Positions 1 to 6,620 are shown, numbered from the stretch's first letter. The stretch is 12,505 nucleotides of DNA from Treponema sp. (GCA_031270205.1 JAISYA010000154.1:1-12505), one strand, 5' to 3'. The notes: generated by a model not told the origin, from the letters alone. A program made the numbers and translations.

Positions 1-248
1 GCCGTTACTTCAAGAAAGGTTATACCGTAGCTCTCAATGAGGCCCCACATCTTTTCCCGCTTCTCCGGATTTTTTTCTTTGTCAATTTCATCTGTAGCAA
101 GAAGCGACGTATACGGCTCAAACTGCCCGGCTTTTATCAGGTCAAAAACCTGGCGAACCTGGCCCTTTAATACCCGGTAGCCCGGAGCGTCCGGGGCATA
201 GTAGAAGCTGAACATCGTGGTTTCAAGATAGACCTTCGGGATGGTCAT
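1..248 (-). CDS. PIN-domain protein, VapC-like, N-terminal part (C-terminus beyond window edge)
   Basis: Only the first 82 residues lie in the window. The protein starts MTIPKVYLETTMFSFYYA, which matches the first beta strand and first acidic position of a PIN-domain subfamily that uses Glu where most VapC toxins have Asp. A later DEIDKE-type acidic segment (about residues 52-57) fits the next conserved acidic cluster. PIN proteins are metal-dependent RNases, and many are toxins of type II toxin-antitoxin pairs. The ATG at 248-246 is preceded by a strong Shine-Dalgarno (GGGGAGGAG) and overlaps the stop of a 28-codon ORF by 4 bases (ATGA), as in toxin-antitoxin operons. The first 120 bases of the window hold 54 G+C, lower than most of the rest. 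That, and the position just 3' of a tRNA gene, hints at acquisition. Toxin activity is inferred; the remaining catalytic residues are outside the window. Confidence 0.75.
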   Translation of the reverse strand, partial: MTIPKVYLETTMFSFYYAPDAPGYRVLKGQVRQVFDLIKAGQFEPYTSLLATDEIDKEKNPEKREKMWGLIESYGITFLEVT

Positions 249-331
249 ATCTCCTCCCCGGTGTCGTTCAGGGTGAACCACTGGCGAGGGGGCGGAGACT
301 CGTTGTATGTAGCGCCCAGGTATTCCGCCAT
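245..331 (-). CDS. 28-codon mini-ORF overlapping the PIN gene start; possible antitoxin remnant or coupling peptide
   Basis: This ORF reads MAEYLGATYNESPPPRQWFT followed by LNDTGEEI and ends in the ATGA that also starts the PIN gene. It sits where an antitoxin gene would be, but 28 residues is far shorter than usual antitoxins. The frame stays open upstream to a TAA at 370-368, right at the tRNA 3' end, and a GTG seven codons before the ATG could give 35 residues. The Shine-Dalgarno is weak (GGA six bases before the ATG). It may be the tail of an antitoxin cut off when the region was joined to the tRNA, or a short ORF used only for translational coupling to the PIN gene. I do not recognise the peptide. 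Confidence 0.4.
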   Translation of the reverse strand: MAEYLGATYNESPPPRQWFTLNDTGEEI

Positions 332-369
332 TTTTTTCCAATTCCTTATCACATAAAGAATTACGGTTT

Positions 370-442
370 AGCCAGAACCGGGAATCGAACCCGGGACCTG
401 CGCATTACGAGTGCGCCGCTCTGCCATCTGAGCCATCCTGGC
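370..442 (-). tRNA. tRNA-Thr, anticodon CGT
   Basis: The 73-base gene folds into a full cloverleaf. Acceptor strands GCCAGGA and TTCTGGC pair with one G-U, the D arm is GCTC/GAGC, and the anticodon stem GCGCA/TGCGC encloses loop CTCGTAA. The T arm is CCGGG-TTCGATT-CCCGG. The anticodon CGT reads the threonine codon ACG. The discriminator base is U and CCA is not encoded, so it must be added after transcription. It lies 34 bases after the TraB stop codon and has its own promoter. Confidence 0.96.
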
Positions 443-451
443 GACAGGGAA

Positions 452-480
452 ATTATATTCCCCCGCGGGTAAAAAATCAA
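452..480 (-). promoter_or_regulatory. Promoter of tRNA-Thr, overlapping the TraB stop codon
   Basis: On the minus strand there is TTGATT (480-475), a 17-base spacer and a perfect TATAAT (457-452). The predicted +1 near 445 would leave a 3-base 5' leader before the tRNA. The -35 contains the TGA stop of the TraB gene. A GGGAA/TTCCC inverted repeat (447-451 and 458-462) brackets the -10, and an 8-bp palindrome CCCGCGGG (462-469) lies in the spacer. Confidence 0.75.
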
Positions 481-1688
481 CCTGCCAGGAGGCCGGCAAT
501 GGCCGGAATCGAGATAAAGTTGCCGATGACGCCGCCGAGGCTTGAAAGGAAGAAGACGAGGAGCGCCCTGGATATCCGGTTACGGTAGATTCCCCTGAGG
601 CTTGCCACGTCCGCGGAAATGGTCTCGGTGTCCGAGACGCGGGGTTTGCGGACAGCCGCCTCGGTGAGGCCGGAAAAAATTCCCACCCCGATAAAAGGGT
701 TAAGCGTTGCGATGGGAGCGCCCAAAAACGAAACGATAATCGAGAGTGGGTGGCCCAGGGCGATGATGGTTCCCAGGGCGGCAAGGGAACCGTTCCAGAG
801 TATCCAGCGCAGGAGCATGGCGAGGCTTAGATTCGCGCCGGAGCGGAAAAAACCGGCCGCGACCAGGGCGGCGATGAGTACGGGGATTATCCAGCCGGCC
901 GCCCTGGAGAAAAATCCGGGTTTGGGAATGATGTCCAGATCGGCGACATCCGGGGATTCTGCTCCGGCGGCGAGTTTTTCCAGGTGGGTTTTTATCCCCT
1001 GTAAATGCCCCGCTCCGACCACCGCCACGGCGATCCCCGGCTGACGGGTCCCTGCCGCTTCATTCCCGCCGCCGGCCGCGGTCCATATCTTCGCCGCCAG
1101 ATAGCGGTCCCGCTCGTCAATGAGCGTCTCTTTCACCCCGGGGAGGTAGCCGGCCAGCTCCGACATCATTCCGTCAAGTTCGCTGCGGTTTTTGAGGTTT
1201 TCAATTTCTTCGGGGCTGAGTTTTTCCGTAGTAAAGGCGCTGGAAAAAAGGGAAGCGAGGAGTTTGCATTTGCTCCACAGGCCGCAGCGCGCCCAGGCGC
1301 GGCGCAGGGTGATTTGCACCTCGCGGTCGCAGAGACTGTAGGGAATACCCAGTTCCACGGCGGTTTCAACGGCGGTTTTCATTTCATCACCGGGATTGAC
1401 CCCCAGCTCGTTTCCCAGGCGGCGCTGAAAACCGGCAAGCACGAGGTTGGCGATAAGGAGAAAGCCTTTACCTTCCTTAAAGACATTGGACACATTGAGC
1501 CGTTCCCAATTTTCTTTTTGGCTGATGGAAGCGTAACGTCCCCGGTCAAGTTCCACGCAGACCACGCCGGGTTTTTCTTCCCGGATAACACGGGCCACTT
1601 CGTCAATACTCTCGCGGGATACATGGGCGGTTCCGATCAGATCGATCCCTGCGCCGCCCAGCGTTATGCGCATACTGTTGCTGTTCAT
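477..1688 (-). CDS. TraB/PrgY-family membrane protein
   Basis: This 403-residue protein has the TraB-family signature: GTAHVS at residues 19-24, CVELDRGR at 44-51 and GAGHLQGIK at 225-233. The N-terminal two thirds is soluble. The C-terminal third holds several hydrophobic segments (about 263-281, 290-312, 315-338 and 374-402), as in long family members. Enterococcal TraB/PrgY reduces self-pheromone, and animal relatives (Tiki, TRABD) are metalloprotease-like. The role in other bacteria is unclear, so no substrate can be named. The ATG at 1688 has a good Shine-Dalgarno (AAGGAAG) at suitable spacing. It starts 9 bases after the TPR lipoprotein stop, so the two are almost surely co-transcribed. 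No terminator is visible at the 3' end, where the tRNA promoter begins inside the stop codon, so read-through into the tRNA is possible. Confidence 0.9.
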   Translation of the reverse strand: MNSNSMRITLGGAGIDLIGTAHVSRESIDEVARVIREEKPGVVCVELDRGRYASISQKENWERLNVSNVFKEGKGFLLIANLVLAGFQRRLGNELGVNPGDEMKTAVETAVELGIPYSLCDREVQITLRRAWARCGLWSKCKLLASLFSSAFTTEKLSPEEIENLKNRSELDGMMSELAGYLPGVKETLIDERDRYLAAKIWTAAGGGNEAAGTRQPGIAVAVVGAGHLQGIKTHLEKLAAGAESPDVADLDIIPKPGFFSRAAGWIIPVLIAALVAAGFFRSGANLSLAMLLRWILWNGSLAALGTIIALGHPLSIIVSFLGAPIATLNPFIGVGIFSGLTEAAVRKPRVSDTETISADVASLRGIYRNRISRALLVFFLSSLGGVIGNFISIPAIAGLLAG

Positions 1689-1697
1689 TGTACTTCC

Positions 1698-3185
1698 TTA
1701 GAATGTTTTAAGGCCCCGTTCCTCAAGAAGCCATTCGTTGATTCGCCATTCCGGGGTGGCGACTCGGTTCAGTTCCTGTACCTGCAAAAAATATTTATCC
1801 GCCAGGTTTTTGTTTCCGCGGATATCGTAATAATTGGCCAGGTAGAAAATCATCCTTGCCCTGGCGTCAAGATTCTTTTCGTTGTCGGCCTTGACCGCCG
1901 CGTCCATATCACCGCCCATGTCGTGGAAGAGTCTGAGCATGGTATATTCCGGGGATTCTCTGGGGACGGTCCTCAGTACCTGGGCAAGAAATTGTTTGGG
2001 ATCGCCCGGTTTTCCCGCCCGTATCCAGTTCACCGCGGCGAGCAGGGCGAAAGAGTATTCTTTGGGGGCCTGCCTGTACGCGCCGAGAAAAGCGTCCCTC
2101 GCCTCGGCCCACTGGTGCTTGCGCATCTTGATCATCCCCAGCCCCTCAAAAGCAAAATAATATTCGGGCCTGATTTTTATCACGGTCGCGTAGTCCCGTT
2201 CCGCTCCCTCATAGTCTCCCAATTCGTCTTTAATGCCCGCGCTGTACACATGGGCGAGAAAATTATCCGGGTCCGCGGCAATGACCGCTCTGAATTCATC
2301 GAGCGCTTCCTGTTTTCTGTTCAGTTCGACAAGGGCGGTCCCCCGGTCCACGCGGATCCAGTAGTTGTCCGGCTCCAGCCGCTTTGCCGCGTCGAGGTCT
2401 TCCAGGGCTTCCCGGGTAAAGCCCGCGCCCTTGTAAAGCCGCGCCCGCTCGTGCAGGGGGCTTGCCCACTGGGGATAGAGACTCACCGCCCGGTTGAAAA
2501 GCTGTTCGGCCTGTTTCGGCTCACGGTTATAACGGTATACAATGGCCCGCCCCACAATGGCCTCGCCGTAATTACGGTCGGCGCTCAGGGCCTGATCGAA
2601 GTACTTTGCCGCGCTCCCCAGGGACTGGGCGCGGAGGGCGATGCCGCCAAGGTCCGTCAAAGCCCTCGTGTTTTGCGGATCAATTTTGATGATCCGTTCC
2701 AGGGCGGCCCGGCGTTCCCGGTCCCTGTTTTCAAGCGCGGCGGAGTCGGCAAGTATCAGCAGCGCGCCGGTGTTGTCAGGCTCACGGGAGATGATCCCCT
2801 CCGCCGCGGAGCGCGCATCGGCGGGCCTTCCCGCGGAATTGAGCGTCGAGGCCCGCAGCAGTTGTATCCCGGTTTTTGCCGCGTCTTCCGGGTTAATTTG
2901 ATCGAAAAGGGCAAGAGCAGCGGGAAAGTCCCTGCGGGCCAGGCGCTCCGCGATGGCGCTCAGTATTGACTGGGTATCGGCCGGGGAAGGCGCGCCGGAC
3001 TCCTGCGGTTCCGGCCGCTCAGGCGGCGGGGCGGATGTATCGTCGGCCGGTTTTTCCGGCGTTACGCTTTCGGGCGGAACGCCGCTTTCCGGGGCAGGGC
3101 CGCCGCCCGAAGAAGCGCACGAGGCGAGAATCAAAAGGGCCGATACAAGTAGGAACAGGGCCGCTTTTGCGGAACTGGTATTCAT
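1698..3185 (-). CDS. TPR-repeat lipoprotein
   Basis: This 495-residue protein begins with a lipoprotein signal: a hydrophobic stretch at about 8-22 ending in the lipobox LASC, with Cys23 as the lipidated residue. A Pro/Glu/Ser-rich linker follows (about 27-70), likely a flexible spacer from the membrane. From about residue 75 to 420 the chain is a run of roughly 34-residue helical repeats typical of tetratricopeptide repeats (for example ALEDLDAAKRLEPDN, ALDEFRAVIAADPDN and GAERDYATVIKIRPE). TPR domains bind other proteins; the partner is unknown. The tight link to the TraB-family gene suggests both act at the envelope. The ATG at 3185 has no Shine-Dalgarno, but a good promoter lies so close that the mRNA would begin about 4 bases upstream. 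A second ATG at 3195 (minus) is in another frame. Confidence 0.9.
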   Translation of the reverse strand: MNTSSAKAALFLLVSALLILASCASSGGGPAPESGVPPESVTPEKPADDTSAPPPERPEPQESGAPSPADTQSILSAIAERLARRDFPAALALFDQINPEDAAKTGIQLLRASTLNSAGRPADARSAAEGIISREPDNTGALLILADSAALENRDRERRAALERIIKIDPQNTRALTDLGGIALRAQSLGSAAKYFDQALSADRNYGEAIVGRAIVYRYNREPKQAEQLFNRAVSLYPQWASPLHERARLYKGAGFTREALEDLDAAKRLEPDNYWIRVDRGTALVELNRKQEALDEFRAVIAADPDNFLAHVYSAGIKDELGDYEGAERDYATVIKIRPEYYFAFEGLGMIKMRKHQWAEARDAFLGAYRQAPKEYSFALLAAVNWIRAGKPGDPKQFLAQVLRTVPRESPEYTMLRLFHDMGGDMDAAVKADNEKNLDARARMIFYLANYYDIRGNKNLADKYFLQVQELNRVATPEWRINEWLLEERGLKTF

Positions 3186-3195
3186 GGTTATTCAT

Positions 3196-3224
3196 AGTAT
3201 ACAATAGACTTGCCGGCAAGTTAA
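3196..3224 (-). promoter_or_regulatory. Promoter of the TPR lipoprotein-TraB operon, near-leaderless
   Basis: On the minus strand there is TTAACT (3224-3219), a 17-base spacer and TATACT (3201-3196), four and five matches of six to consensus. The predicted +1 is the A at 3189, leaving a leader of about four bases (AACC) before the ATG and no room for a Shine-Dalgarno. It overlaps the opposite-strand promoter. Confidence 0.65.
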
Positions 3225-3232
3225 GGCATAAT
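3205..3232 (+). promoter_or_regulatory. Promoter of the plus-strand 3264 gene, overlapping the divergent one
   Basis: TAGACT (3205-3210), a 16-base spacer and CATAAT (3227-3232) match consensus at four and five of six positions. The predicted +1 near 3239 gives a leader of about 25 bases that contains a Shine-Dalgarno. Its -35 lies inside the footprint of the minus-strand promoter, so both promoters can hardly be occupied at once. Confidence 0.6.
3208..3221. promoter_or_regulatory. Candidate operator: perfect 14-bp palindrome between divergent promoters
   Basis: ACTTGCCGGCAAGT is a perfect inverted repeat centred at 3214.5. The two -35 hexamers (3205-3210 and 3219-3224) are centred exactly 7 bases either side of this point, so a dimeric protein bound here would cover both. 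The sequence shows the symmetry; the regulator is unknown. Confidence 0.5.
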
Positions 3233-3237
3233 TATCG

Positions 3238-3249
3238 CCGGTTAACCGG
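3238..3249. promoter_or_regulatory. Second 12-bp palindrome at the predicted start of the plus-strand leader
   Basis: CCGGTTAACCGG is a perfect palindrome lying at about -1 to +11 of the predicted plus-strand transcript. It could be a second operator half, or in RNA a small hairpin with a 4-base loop just upstream of the Shine-Dalgarno. Confidence 0.35.
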
Positions 3250-3263
3250 AGAAAAGGAACTTG

Positions 3264-4604
3264 ATGAGAAAACCTGTTTTTCCCCGCATATTGGGGCTGC
3301 TTGTGCTGTACTGCGCGGTATTTGCGGCGCTGGTGTTAATCCAGTTTGGCAAAGGGAATGTCAGACAGACTGGGGCGGCGCAAAAAAAATTCAATCCCGC
3401 CGATTTTGTGATTACCCAGGCCCAAAGCGCGCAAACATTTAACGAGGCCCTTGACCGGTGGCGGGATCAGAGTTTCGCTTTCTGGAGCCGGACCGCGGCG
3501 CGGCACAGCGATGAGGACACGGTCATCGCCTACAACGCGGATTCGGTACGGAGGGGCGTTTACCGGACGGCCACGGCCTCGACGCCCGCCGCCTTTCGTT
3601 CCGGCAGCCGGCGCAGCTACCGGTCTTCGGTATATCTCGGCGGCATGGCCCAGGCCCAACGTTCTTTCACGGCAGCGGAACAGGAAACCCTCAGCCGTCT
3701 CTCCCGTCTCATCAGCGAAAAATCTCTCGACATCCTCAAAGAAAACCGCGTCTTCGAGTTTCTTTTGCTGCGGGGTCTGACGGACCAGGTTACCGGCGCG
3801 CTGGAATCACTCCGTTCCATAGACGCCGCCGTTCTGACTTTGGAATACTGCCCGGGGATTTTTGAAGCTTACGCTGATGTAAGATCATTATTCCCACAGG
3901 CCGAAAATCCCCTTGAACCGCTCATTGCGCCGGCCTGTAATCTTGTCGCCGGAGGGCTTGTGAAGGACGCGGAGCGGGATACGGTTTTGGCGTACCGTGA
4001 CGGTGCTGCCGAAAGCGAATTGAATCTGCGGCTGGGAAAAGCGCTCTGGACATGGGCCGGCGATACCGGCGGCGACTGGGCCGCTCTGGGCCGCTCGCTG
4101 GTACTGTCGGTACTGTCCCTGGCCGACGATTCCGGCGCTGTGCCCGCGCTTGTCCCGGCAGAAGGCGGGGAAACAAGTGAAGACACGGACAACAGGATCA
4201 GCGCCGCCCTCCTGTACCGAATCCTCAACCCCGGCGAATTCTATCCCCGCGCGGCGGCAATCGTTTCCGGCGCGGACAATATCTGGGCCTGGACCGCCTC
4301 CCCGCTGGTGTCCGCGGCGCAGAATGGTGAGAGCCTGGACATTTCGGTTTCATTCCCCGTAAACGAAACCCATTACATGATAATCCGGGGCCTGCGGCCT
4401 TTTGTCCGCTTACAGTTGTACAATATTGACTACCGCTCCGATCCCCAGTTTGAACGCTACGATTCCTCTGGCTGGGTGTATTATCCCGATGATCAGATTC
4501 TTGTTCTTAAAATGAAGCATCGCACGGCAGTAGAACACATCAGGATTTTTTTTCGGGAACAGCGCAGCGCCTCCGCTTCCGGGGTGGAAACCCTTGAGTC
4601 CTGA
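3264..4604 (+). CDS. Unrecognised exported or membrane-anchored protein, 446 aa
   Basis: I do not recognise this family. The N-terminus carries basic residues (MRKPVFPR) followed by a hydrophobic segment at about 9-27, so it is a Sec signal or a single anchor with the bulk outside the cytoplasm. The Cys at 17 is preceded by VLY, which does not make a lipobox. The rest is a soluble, mostly helical-looking chain up to about residue 330. A more beta-like C-terminal part (about 340-430) follows, rich in aromatic residues. The ATG at 3264 is chosen over an in-frame TTG at 3261 because the AAGGAA at 3254-3259 then has a workable spacing. The next gene overlaps its end by 11 bases, so the two are an operon. 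The promoter is shared back to back with the TPR lipoprotein, which hints at a common envelope theme. This is inference. Confidence 0.8.
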   Translation: MRKPVFPRILGLLVLYCAVFAALVLIQFGKGNVRQTGAAQKKFNPADFVITQAQSAQTFNEALDRWRDQSFAFWSRTAARHSDEDTVIAYNADSVRRGVYRTATASTPAAFRSGSRRSYRSSVYLGGMAQAQRSFTAAEQETLSRLSRLISEKSLDILKENRVFEFLLLRGLTDQVTGALESLRSIDAAVLTLEYCPGIFEAYADVRSLFPQAENPLEPLIAPACNLVAGGLVKDAERDTVLAYRDGAAESELNLRLGKALWTWAGDTGGDWAALGRSLVLSVLSLADDSGAVPALVPAEGGETSEDTDNRISAALLYRILNPGEFYPRAAAIVSGADNIWAWTASPLVSAAQNGESLDISVSFPVNETHYMIIRGLRPFVRLQLYNIDYRSDPQFERYDSSGWVYYPDDQILVLKMKHRTAVEHIRIFFREQRSASASGVETLES

Positions 4605-5301
4605 TTTTTTTTCCGGCCTTGCGGCTTCCGTTGATTTTTACGTTATCCGTCACAGCCAAAGCGAGGGAAACGCGGAAAAAATCCTCCAGGGCAGGGGGGA
4701 ATATCCGCTGTCTGCGAAAGGCAGGGACCAGGCGGCGGAACGGGGCCGCTCCCTTAAAACGATTCTTGCCGGAACGCCGCCCGGGCAGATCCTTTTCTTT
4801 TCCTCGCCGCAGAAACGCGCTTTGGAAACGGCGCTGATAATTGCCGGGGAAACGGGGCTTTTCGAACCGCTTTGCCTTGACGATCTTATGGAGATGAGCC
4901 TCGGCGTGTGGACCGGAAAAACCTGGGACCAGGTTAAAAACGACGATCCCGCTCTCTGGGCGGATTTTATGGCCCACAGTTGGGACGCAATCCCCGGAGC
5001 AGAATCTTCCGCTTCCCTGTACCGGCGGGCTTTACGGGCCTGGAGCGCGCTGCGGGACGCCGCCTTGTCCCGGCAGGCGTCAAAGGTGATCGCCGTCACC
5101 CACGGCGGCCTTATCCAGTGGCTCCTGAAAAGCACCCTGCAATGCCGCGCCTGGTTTCCCCTGTTCCCAATAGCGAACTGCGGCCTCTTCAAGCTCTGCG
5201 TCCAGCCGCGTCCAAAGGAGCAGGGCGCCTATATGTGCTGGGAGGAGATAAACGCCGCGGCGTCCGGCGCAAACGCGGAACCGAGGGGGTTCCCCTCGTG
5301 A
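4594..5301 (+). CDS. Histidine-phosphatase-family (phosphoglycerate-mutase-like) enzyme
   Basis: This 235-residue protein has the branch-1 histidine phosphatase signature. The phosphate-accepting His20 lies in RHSQSEGN (residues 19-26, the family's RHG motif with Ser for Gly). Arg75 follows in SSPQKRALET, a catalytic-acid Glu is at or near position 100 in LMEMSLGVWTG, and the second catalytic His170 is in VTHGG. The family includes phosphoglycerate mutases, alpha-ribazole phosphatase CobC and broad-range phosphatases; the substrate cannot be told here. No cobalamin genes are nearby. The only suitable start before the RHG motif is TTG at 4594, which overlaps the preceding gene by 11 bases. A GGTGG lies a few bases upstream as a possible Shine-Dalgarno. 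Translation is probably coupled to the preceding gene. Confidence 0.9.
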   Translation: MSPDFFSGLAASVDFYVIRHSQSEGNAEKILQGRGEYPLSAKGRDQAAERGRSLKTILAGTPPGQILFFSSPQKRALETALIIAGETGLFEPLCLDDLMEMSLGVWTGKTWDQVKNDDPALWADFMAHSWDAIPGAESSASLYRRALRAWSALRDAALSRQASKVIAVTHGGLIQWLLKSTLQCRAWFPLFPIANCGLFKLCVQPRPKEQGAYMCWEEINAAASGANAEPRGFPS

Positions 5302-5362
5302 ATTGCTCACCGGCGCCGCGGTTAAAAATTCCCGCGCGTTCATTCGGAAGTCCGGTTTAATA

Positions 5363-5382
5363 CCTTGCGGCTTGCCGCGCGG
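5363..5382. repeat. GC-rich imperfect hairpin in the phosphatase-methyltransferase gap; REP-like candidate
   Basis: The 135-base gap (5302-5436) holds no gene I can support. Within it, GCGGC-TT-GCCGC (5367-5378) forms a hairpin that can be drawn as a GCGG/CCGC stem with a CTTG loop, extended outward by CC/GG after a mismatch. Its compact GC-rich form recalls dispersed bacterial intergenic repeats, but only one copy is in this window. There is no following T-run, so it is not a standard terminator. Confidence 0.3.
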
Positions 5383-5402
5383 AGGCTCATCCTGGCGCTT
5401 CG

Positions 5403-5431
5403 TTGACACAGTGGAGGCGTGGGGCTACCAT
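5403..5431 (+). promoter_or_regulatory. Promoter of the methyltransferase-like gene, predicted leaderless
   Basis: There is a perfect TTGACA (5403-5408), a 17-base spacer and TACCAT (5426-5431), which keeps the three most conserved -10 positions. The predicted +1 at 5437-5438 coincides with the ATG at 5437. An ATG inside the -10 (5430) opens only a short shadow frame. Confidence 0.6.
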
Positions 5432-5436
5432 GAGTT

Positions 5437-6468
5437 ATGTCGGCTTTGTATTACCGGACAGTGTCTCTCGGCGCGGTGCTTGCCCTGGCAGGCAGTCTGG
5501 GGGCGGGCTTTATACTCGGCGCGTTTCTGCCCCGGATGGTTTCCGCCAGGTCCGAGCGGGTGGTCTCTTATGAGGAAGCAGTCGCCGGGCCGGTGCAAGG
5601 GGACGCGGGCGGCGGTTCCGGGCCGGTGGAAGGAGACGCGGGCGGTTCCGGGCCGGACGCTGAAATTCCGTTGAGCGCGGAGATATACGACGGCCCCGGC
5701 TTTGCCCGGTCCATGCCCATCGACCGCAAGGAAGACTGGATTGCCTGGATGCGGGAGGGGGGACGCGGCGACTCCCCGGCCTTCATGGAAGAGCGCTGGG
5801 CTTTGGCCGGCGCTTTTGTGCAAAGCGGGGAACTCAAACGCCCCGAGGATGTGCGGGCCTTCCTCCTCTCCCCCAGGGAACACTTTGTCCGCGCCCGAAA
5901 CCGGGGCTATGAATACGCCGACACCTGGCTCTCCATCGGCTACGGCGCGACCATCACCGATCCCGATGTAGTGGCCATGATGACCACCACGCTGGAAATC
6001 AAACCCGGCGAAAAAGTGCTGGAGATAGGTACCGGCTCAGGCTACCAGTCCGCGATACTCTCCTATCTCACCACCAATGTCTACACCATTGAAATCATAG
6101 AGCCGCTTTTTATCGAGACTGACCGGCTCTACCGGGACCTGGAAGCGGCCTTTCCTTCCTACAGCGTCATCAAGCGTAAGCTGGGGGACGGCTATTACGG
6201 CTGGGAGGAATACGCCCCTTTTGACAAGATCCTCGTTACCTGCTCCATTGATCACATCCCCCCGCCCCTGCTCAAACAGCTCAAGACCGGCGGCGTCATG
6301 GTCCTGCCCCTCGGCCCGCCGGGCAGGCAGTACATCATGGAAGTAAAGAAAGAAGCCTCCGAAGACGGCGGCGTTACCCTGAGCCGCCGTGACGTATACA
6401 ACGGCATGTCGGTCAGGTTCATCCCCTTCCGCAACGAAGCGGGCGGTTCCTACAGCGCTTCCCCATAA
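5437..6468 (+). CDS. Membrane-anchored protein-L-isoaspartate O-methyltransferase-like protein
   Basis: The C-terminal half of this 343-residue protein is a PCMT-type SAM methyltransferase. The substrate-side motif IGYGATITDP is at about 167-176, the SAM motif VLEIGTGSGYQ at 194-204, the acidic VYTIEIIE at 215-222 and the GDGYYGW segment at 250-256. PCMT repairs isoaspartyl residues in aged proteins. Unlike the usual cytosolic enzyme of 210-220 residues, it has a hydrophobic segment at about 10-32 and a Gly-rich linker with a short tandem repeat (51-73). Arg residues cluster just after the segment (33, 38, 41), which by the positive-inside rule favours a cytoplasmic catalytic domain tethered to the membrane rather than export. 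The ATG at 5437 is chosen because an in-frame TGA lies just upstream. No convincing Shine-Dalgarno is present, which fits the leaderless promoter. The isoaspartate substrate is inferred from family. Confidence 0.85.
   Translation: MSALYYRTVSLGAVLALAGSLGAGFILGAFLPRMVSARSERVVSYEEAVAGPVQGDAGGGSGPVEGDAGGSGPDAEIPLSAEIYDGPGFARSMPIDRKEDWIAWMREGGRGDSPAFMEERWALAGAFVQSGELKRPEDVRAFLLSPREHFVRARNRGYEYADTWLSIGYGATITDPDVVAMMTTTLEIKPGEKVLEIGTGSGYQSAILSYLTTNVYTIEIIEPLFIETDRLYRDLEAAFPSYSVIKRKLGDGYYGWEEYAPFDKILVTCSIDHIPPPLLKQLKTGGVMVLPLGPPGRQYIMEVKKEASEDGGVTLSRRDVYNGMSVRFIPFRNEAGGSYSASP
5587..5655 (+). repeat. In-frame tandem repeat coding for a Gly-rich linker
   Basis: Two near-identical units encode GPVQGDAGGGS and GPVEGDAGGS (33 and 30 bases), followed by a partial third unit (GP). 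They lie between the membrane segment and the catalytic domain, where repeat number could vary without harm. Confidence 0.7.
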
Positions 6469-6475
6469 GCCTGCC

Positions 6476-6504
6476 CCGCGTTCATGCGGAGCAGCGCCGT
6501 TTTT
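6476..6504 (+). terminator. Weak terminator-like hairpin after the methyltransferase gene
   Basis: CCGCG-TTCA-TGCGG (6476-6489) can pair with one G-U, but the following T-run (6500-6504) starts about ten bases later, too far for a standard intrinsic terminator. The rest of the gap up to murA is AT-rich and has no gene. Confidence 0.25.
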
Positions 6505-6585
6505 CAGGTCTGTTATGCGAAATTACCGTCTCCTGTTTTAATAGCGGTATTTTATTGCGATGAGGTTCTGGCCGGGAACCGCACA

Positions 6586-6614
6586 TTGACAGGTCCGTCC
6601 CGGCCCGTTACATT
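6586..6614 (+). promoter_or_regulatory. Promoter of murA, predicted leaderless
   Basis: There is a perfect TTGACA (6586-6591), a 17-base spacer and TACATT (6609-6614). Seven bases after the -10 is 6621, the A of the murA ATG. The bases before the ATG (CATTTT) contain no Shine-Dalgarno, so the mRNA probably begins at the start codon. Confidence 0.65.
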
Positions 6615-6620
6615 CATTTT

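Noticed and set aside
1005..2969. 654-codon open frame on the plus strand, opposite the lipoprotein and TraB genes
   Set aside because: It lies antisense to two well-supported genes, has no recognisable domain or good start, and such frames are common opposite GC-rich coding DNA.
5314..5335. GC-rich inverted repeat followed by TTAAAAATT after the phosphatase gene as a terminator
   Set aside because: The plus-strand stem is only about four pairs and is followed by A residues, not a T-run.
5430..5573. ATG at 5430 as an alternative gene start, closer to a GGAGG
   Set aside because: It is in another frame that stops after about 47 codons. The methyltransferase frame is blocked upstream by TGA, so 5437 is its first ATG.
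6515..6560. TACCG/CGGTA inverted repeat upstream of murA as a riboswitch or operator
   Set aside because: The stem is five pairs with a 16-base loop, and the predicted murA transcript starts downstream of it.
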